A stretch of 22,904 nt of DNA from Phallusia fumigata (taxonomy: Eukaryota > Chordata > Ascidiacea > Phlebobranchia > Ascidiidae). The stretch lies in NCBI GenBank assembly GCA_008931825.1, contig QXVZ01032399.1, positions 1-22,904 on the forward strand. Direction: 5' to 3'. This document shows, piece by piece, positions 18,375-22,904 of the stretch; position 1 is the first letter of the stretch, and the number at the start of each line of letters is the position of its first letter. The position numbers were made by a program, and so were the translations under genes. The notes under the pieces are model-generated. The model ran no database searches. It was not told where the DNA came from and saw only the letters and a program-made list of their open reading frames with translations.

Positions 18375-20829
18375 ATGGCACCAAGAAAGGCGAAGACCGA
18401 AAAAGTTGAGGAGGTTGTGCAGCTCGGGCCTCAAGTTGCAGAGGGTGAAAATGTCTTCGGTGTTGCCCACATTTATGCTTCTTTCAATGACACATTTGTG
18501 CATGTGACTGATTTGTCCGGAAAGTAAGTGATATCTTTTACCTTTGTATGTGTGAATTATCCTAATCCTTGGTTCGTTTACAGAAACAATCAGTGCAGCT
18601 CATTTTTTATATCTGATCATAGGCGTCGATTTTTTACAAAATTTTTTTTGTGTGGGGTGGCAAAATGATCAAATCCGAGCAGTCTGAGATGTGATCGATT
18701 GCACTATGTACTCCTGTTGGTTTATAGCGTCATTGAAATATCTGTTATCGCTAATATTATTGGTGAATATAGCACAAAAGACGCACAAAATGAGACTTCT
18801 TCCTACATTGTTTAACGAACGAAAAGAAATTGGCGTCGCTCGCCTTGCAACTGTTTGGCGTAAACAAGTATGTTTTGAAAAACAAGAATGTAATAACGAA
18901 TCTAGGAAAATTCTGGGTGGTATGGCCGCCGACCCGGGAATTGATGCCTATGAATCTGAGCACACTTTTAAAGCTGGTAGTTATCTGATTTGGGCACAAA
19001 CCTACTTGCTACAAAAAACTTTGTAACTATTAAAGAAATTGATCGTTTTATCTCACCTCACCAACACAGCACAAAAAATGTACATAAACATTTAAGAATG
19101 CCCAAAGCAGAATACCTAATCCAAAGGATTTCAACCTGAAACTGCCATAAAGACCCAATTAAAACCCAAAACTTTGCAAGCAAGGCAGCCACCTAGGCAG
19201 TTTACCATGCTATAAACTTGCTTGTTTTTTCTTTAAACAACTGTTTTCTGACATACATAGCATGAACTTGGGATGAAGACCAGCCAACAGAATGGCATTA
19301 ACAACTAAAACTGCTTTTCAATGTGGAGCTAGCATTAAAATTTGTAGTTTTTGTTTTATTTAGGGAAACAATTGTCAGAGTAACTGGAGGAATGAAGGTA
19401 AAAGCTGACAGGGATGAAGCTTCCCCATATGCTGCTATGTTAGCTGCCCAAGACGTTGCTGTCAGGTATGTTTATGTGCGCAACCTAAAAAAGCACTAAT
19501 CCAGTGGTCACTATCGAAGCCATTCTATGGTCGACATCCATGGTGTGGTCAAACGATGACCTATAACAATAAAGTTGTTGTGACGGTCGCTGATTTGTGT
19601 TTTTGTACAGCATTGGCATCACAAACTGCAACCACACGTTTCAATAAAAAAAACATAGAAAACACTTCACCAAAAGTTGTCTTCCAAGGTTCCAAAAGTT
19701 AGTTGGTGCACCATGTTTTGCTGTTAAAAACAAAGTTTTTAGGTTTCTAAACCACAAAAAAGTTCCTATTGATTCTGTAGTCCTATTAAAATGTGGATTT
19801 GTTTTTATCAGATGCAAAGAAATTGGCATCAATGCTCTTCACATTAAACTGAGAGCCACTGGTGGAACAAGAACCAAAACCCCAGGACCTGGTGCACAAA
19901 GTGCTCTAAGAGCATTGGCAAGATCTGGCATGAAAATTGGACGTATTGGTATGTTTAGCGTTTTGCTGACTTTGAGTTTGCACAACTGTGTTTACAATAG
20001 TTTGGATACTGTTGGCTCATACTTGATTGAAAATCTATCTCCTTTTGCCCAAAGTTTTTGATAAACATTTAAGATAATGGTCTGTATCGAAGCCAGGCTG
20101 CAGTCTGTTCACTTCAGTCTGGTCAAAAGTTGACCAACAGTAAATGTTGCTGCGACGGTCGCTGGACTGCAATTGCAATGTGGTTTTGGCATCACAAACA
20201 GTGACAACAGTTAATAACAAAACAATAAACTACAATAGCCCCTGATCTGATGTTCACAAACACCATGCACACAGCAGCCATGTGATGGAAACATAACCTA
20301 CTACAGACACATTGCTTGTGATGTTTTCACTTTGTTTTCTGTCCAACTCTGATTTTTTCCCTCCACTTTGGTCACGAAAAGGACGTAATTATCTAGAGTT
20401 GTGCATTGTAACTTTTGGCCCCATTTGACTCCTCAGTAAACCCACAGGTGCTGAAAGCATAAAATTTTTGAAACAACAATATTTAAGTCATCTGAGTTCG
20501 CCACATTTTAAAAGTTAGTTCAATACAGAGTATAGGAAAGCACTTTTGTGAATTTTGGTCGGATCCACCTATTTTTATTTTAAACTTCATTTAAATGAAA
20601 ATTTTTGTGTTTAGTAGTGGCTCTTGAACAGGTAATTTCGTAAGCCATGCAAATACACCGTGTAAGGACAGTCTGCTACCAAAATTGCCTGTGCTAAAAC
20701 AGGTTTTTGCCATGCTTACCCTGATGGGTGGCTAACTAATGGCGAGTTCTCGTTCTTGCAGAGGATGTGACGCCGATTCCATCCGACAGCACAAGACGAA
20801 AGGGAGGTCGACGTGGTCGCCGTTTGTAA
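18375..20829 (+). CDS. RPS14: 40S ribosomal protein S14 (uS11)
   Basis: RPS14 is a small-subunit ribosomal protein of the uS11 family that sits on the platform near the 3' end of 18S rRNA. Coding exons are 18375-18523, 19364-19465, 19812-19948 and 20762-20829. Together they are 456 bp and encode 151 residues, the same length as human RPS14. All junctions are GT-AG and in frame, in phases 2, 2 and 1. Recognisable blocks are [104 protein letters not shown] and the basic tail KGGRRGRRL. The least conserved part is the extreme N-terminus, as is usual for the family. The acceptor at 18368 is only 6 bases before the ATG. Introns 3 and 4 (counting the UTR intron as 1) each carry an H/ACA snoRNA. The gene is complete, with no lesion. 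Confidence 0.98.
18524..19363 (+). other. RPS14: RPS14 intron between coding exons 1 and 2
   Basis: An 840 bp intron holding a 111-codon ORF at 18691-19026 in the plus sense that resembles no protein I know. A tract of poly-T followed by GTGGGGTGGCA near 18630-18661 has the feel of a decayed transposable element, without provable ends. A hairpin with 8 bp arms, CAAGCAAG and CTTGCTTG, lies near 19178-19226, but it does not complete an H/ACA pattern that I trust. Confidence 0.4.
19504..19639 (+). ncRNA. H/ACA box snoRNA, copy A (RPS14 intron)
   Basis: About 136 nt fold into the hairpin-hinge-hairpin-tail plan. The 5' hairpin has lower stem GGTCA/TGACC (19506-19510 with 19558-19562) and an upper stem based on CCA/TGG and TATGG/CCATG. 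Box H is ACAATA (19566-19571, ANANNA). The 3' hairpin has lower stem GTTGT/GCAAC and upper stem GCTGAT/ATTGGC. Box ACA is at 19634-19636, exactly 3 nt before the proposed end. The 5' pocket arms are CTATCGAAG and TCAAACG, and the 3' pocket arms TGACGGTC and ATCACAAA. The pocket sequences are shared with copy B while stem sequences differ but still pair, which is strong support. Its intronic, host-sense position in a ribosomal-protein gene is typical of animal snoRNAs. Confidence 0.85.
19949..20761 (+). other. RPS14: RPS14 last intron, snoRNA copy B plus non-coding remainder
   Basis: An 813 bp intron that carries snoRNA B at 20075-20212. The rest (20213-20761) is AT-rich with no further structure that I can support. 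The acceptor is TTCTTGCAG at 20753-20761. Confidence 0.7.
20075..20212 (+). ncRNA. H/ACA box snoRNA, copy B (next RPS14 intron)
   Basis: About 138 nt. The 5' hairpin has lower stem GGTC/GACC (20079-20082 with 20132-20135) and an upper stem CCAGGCTG/CAGTCTGG. Box H is ACAGTA (20137-20142). The 3' hairpin has lower stem TGTTGCTG/CAGTGACA and box ACA is at 20207-20209, exactly 3 nt from the proposed end. The 5' pocket arms TATCGAAG and TCAAAAG together complement CUUUUUGA-U-C-CUUCGAUG of large-subunit rRNA (one G-U pair on each arm), with the U as the base to be isomerised. By my recollection and counting this is yeast 25S position 2865, the snR46 site. The 3' pocket arms (GACGGTC and ATCACAAA) have no target I can place. 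Copy A shares the same left arm, with a weaker right arm. Confidence 0.88.
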
Positions 20830-20846
20830 TCGCATCGGGTCTTGAC

Positions 20847-20852
20847 AATAAA
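20847..20852 (+). terminator. RPS14: RPS14 poly(A) signal
   Basis: AATAAA begins 18 bases after the end of the TAA stop. A very short 3' UTR is usual for ribosomal-protein mRNAs. Confidence 0.85.
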
Positions 20853-22904
20853 TCTAATGCGTCGCGAACTAAACAATCTCGTCAACTTTGCTGCCAGCTG
20901 CTTAATCACAGATGTAATGCAGATTAGAGCAAGGAAAACCCGCCGTAAAGAATTTGTAGAAGGCGCGACAACTCCTAATTGTTATTCTTAATGGTTTTGA
21001 GATGGGACGAGTTTGTACTTCTCAGAGAGCGTGTGTTCGCAATAAATATTCGAAAGGTTAACTGTTCTAAGCTGGACAATATAGGCAGAAAAAATGCTGT
21101 AAATGTAAATAAAAACTATGAAAGGAGGGAACTTCTGATTTGGGAATGTTAGAAGGATTATTTTTTTGCGCGAATCCAGAAATTGAACAGGTATGACAGG
21201 TACTGCTTTTAGTTTGGAGCATTTAGTTATCAGTTACACCTGTCGTACGATTATTGTAATGAAAGTTTGGAGTTGTGTAAAGAAAACCATTTTCCAGGGG
21301 CCCTAGTGGATTATATGCATGCGTTAAAACGGCCTGTTAGAATTGTGCACAGAAACTTTGGCCAGTTAGACAAGCGTGAATCCGAACACATATAATTATA
21401 CATTACATTCTAGCAAATCATTTTTTCGTTGGAAATCGTCAGGGCGGACAGTTTTGCAGTTTCAGTTGACAAATTTTAGATAAAATGGGTTAGGTGTGGA
21501 CACCGATAAGACTCTTCAATTAACCGATCCATTTTTTTGAACTACAGGTGTTTTTAATAAATTTTTTTTTAATATTTATAAACGTTGTAAGTGTTGTTCG
21601 GCCGTAAGATCACAAAACGATAAGAACAGATTCGGTTGTAACTTGTAGGGGGGATTATAAAATACATTCGGCACGTTCTTTGGTATTTCTGTTTCTGATA
21701 AACACAAACTACAACAGCAAACTCCATAAAATGTTATTTCATAGTTCAATGCAGTGACAAGTAAACTCAAGAGATTTTTCTTTTTATTTCCCGAAAACCA
21801 TAAAATCGTTTGTTGCGAAGTCAAAATGCGATATTGTTTGATTTTTTATTGACGCATGTTACACTGCTCTCATCCGATTTTGCAATAAATCGATTTCTTT
21901 CTTTCCTCTTTTGGATTTGTGTGAGTTGTATAAATTAATGAGGTTGCGTTTTATGCGTAGGTGTTTTAGGTTGGGGGAAAGTTAAGATAAATGCTGTGTA
22001 GACAATGCAAAGTTACTTTTGCATACCGTTGATCAATTTATTTTTGTTGCAACCCCATTTTTCAAGCTCGGTTGATTGCTAATGCTAACTGTTTGAGAAC
22101 AAACCTGCCCTTATACTGTTGATACATATATGTGTTGTTGGGTAAACGTTTTGATGCAGGCAGTTGACCTGTGTGACATAGCGTCTTAAAAATCAAAGAG
22201 GTACAAAGGAAAGTAATATTTTATTTGAAACAAAACTACCAAATAACTTACAAAATGTGGCGAATACATTTAGTTTTCAACAATCGCTGTTATTATCATG
22301 AGTGCAAAAATGTATTCACTATTGTAAGTTCCCTGGCAGCTTTTATTTATTAAAGTTACATTTCAAGTTTGTGTCTTGAGTTTCCTGATGTATTAGTGAG
22401 TTTTAAACAATTTGTGGTACATCATGTCATCCTGTCATGACCAGTGCTGGTAAGAGTGTAAGATTCCCTCCTAAATGTATTGACCATTTCTGGAATCGCT
22501 AAAAGTTGTGTATCTAGGTCCCATTTTCTTTTAGAGACAAGAAATTTGATCCAAGCACCAGACAGTTCAGTTAAGAAGAGCAGTTACAGAAAAATGGGCA
22601 TGTTTTTGACAAAAATATCACTTTTTACTGTAAAACCCAGAAGGTGCTATTGAGAAATGTCCCTTATCTTTTTCTTTAAATCTTGAGTTTTTTCCTCTCT
22701 GAACGACAAATTTGCTTTAATATTTTGCTTTGTTGCCTGTTACTTTGTAGAAAGAAATAAAAATCATTATAGTTTGTAAATATTTCATTACTTTTTGATG
22801 TATATTTTTACAGGTGGTTAAAAATAATTTTTTAGCACTTCATGATTGTTAGGTGAGCGGGTAAACATCACACAATTCTGGTTTCTGGGTTGCAATACAT
22901 ACAG
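20853..22904. other. AT-rich region downstream of RPS14, no supported gene
   Basis: About 2 kb with only short ORFs, the largest 82 codons on the minus strand at 21576-21824, none recognisable. Scattered AATAAA motifs on the plus strand (for example near 21041 and 21885) fit an AT-rich background. No paralogous snoRNA pocket sequence recurs here. Confidence 0.5.

Noticed and set aside
19178..19320. A third H/ACA snoRNA in the RPS14 intron before coding exon 2
   Set aside because: There is a CAAGCAAG/CTTGCTTG hairpin and an AAACAA hinge, but the following hairpin does not place an ACA box at the right distance.
1..22904. CRISPR array, bacterial operon or phage system
   Set aside because: There are no short regularly spaced repeats and no bacterial gene organisation; spliced genes show the DNA to be eukaryotic.

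Overview
The window is metazoan nuclear DNA. It has spliced genes with GT-AG introns, AATAAA polyadenylation signals, a TATA promoter, a ribosomal-protein gene with intronic H/ACA snoRNAs, and long AT-rich spacers. The modest introns, and apparent allelic copies left side by side at single-N contig joins, point to a highly heterozygous invertebrate. A tunicate (Ciona-like) or another invertebrate deuterostome is my guess, but nothing in the sequence proves the species.

Layout. (1) 1-704: two diverged head-to-tail copies of a ~350 bp unit. (2) 1649-5153, minus strand: the 5' part of a PIM-family Ser/Thr kinase gene. One very long first exon encodes ~1000 residues of Lys/Ser/Arg/Asp-rich, probably disordered sequence. 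Two short exons encode the kinase N-lobe as far as the hinge. The C-lobe (HRD, DFG) is not in the window. Paired GATA-type sites and two CACGTG boxes lie around and upstream of its start. (3) 5300-15500: about 10 kb with no recognisable gene, only two weak ORF candidates and an inverted-repeat patch. (4) Inside that spacer, single Ns at 10700, 12263 and 13808 are each flanked by the same sequence on both sides (about 490 bp, 112 bp and 1.3-1.46 kb). These look like unmerged haplotype contigs rather than real duplications. (5) 15571-16843, plus strand: a four-exon gene for an unrecognised 166-residue Ser/Arg/Lys-rich protein, with a TATA box, all introns in phase 1, and a duplicated 41 bp block in intron 2 that carries poly(A) signals. 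(6) 17388-20852, plus strand: RPS14, complete at 151 residues, with a probable non-coding first exon starting at a polypyrimidine (TOP-type) initiator. Its last two introns each carry an H/ACA box snoRNA, and the two are paralogues. (7) 20853-22904: AT-rich sequence with no supported gene.

Working together: RPS14 supplies a small-subunit ribosomal protein, and its spliced introns would yield two snoRNAs. Their shared 5' pocket matches large-subunit rRNA near the peptidyl-transferase centre, so one transcript would feed ribosome assembly at both protein and RNA-modification level. Most reliable are RPS14, the snoRNA pair, the PIM-like N-lobe, the four-exon gene model and the duplications at the Ns.
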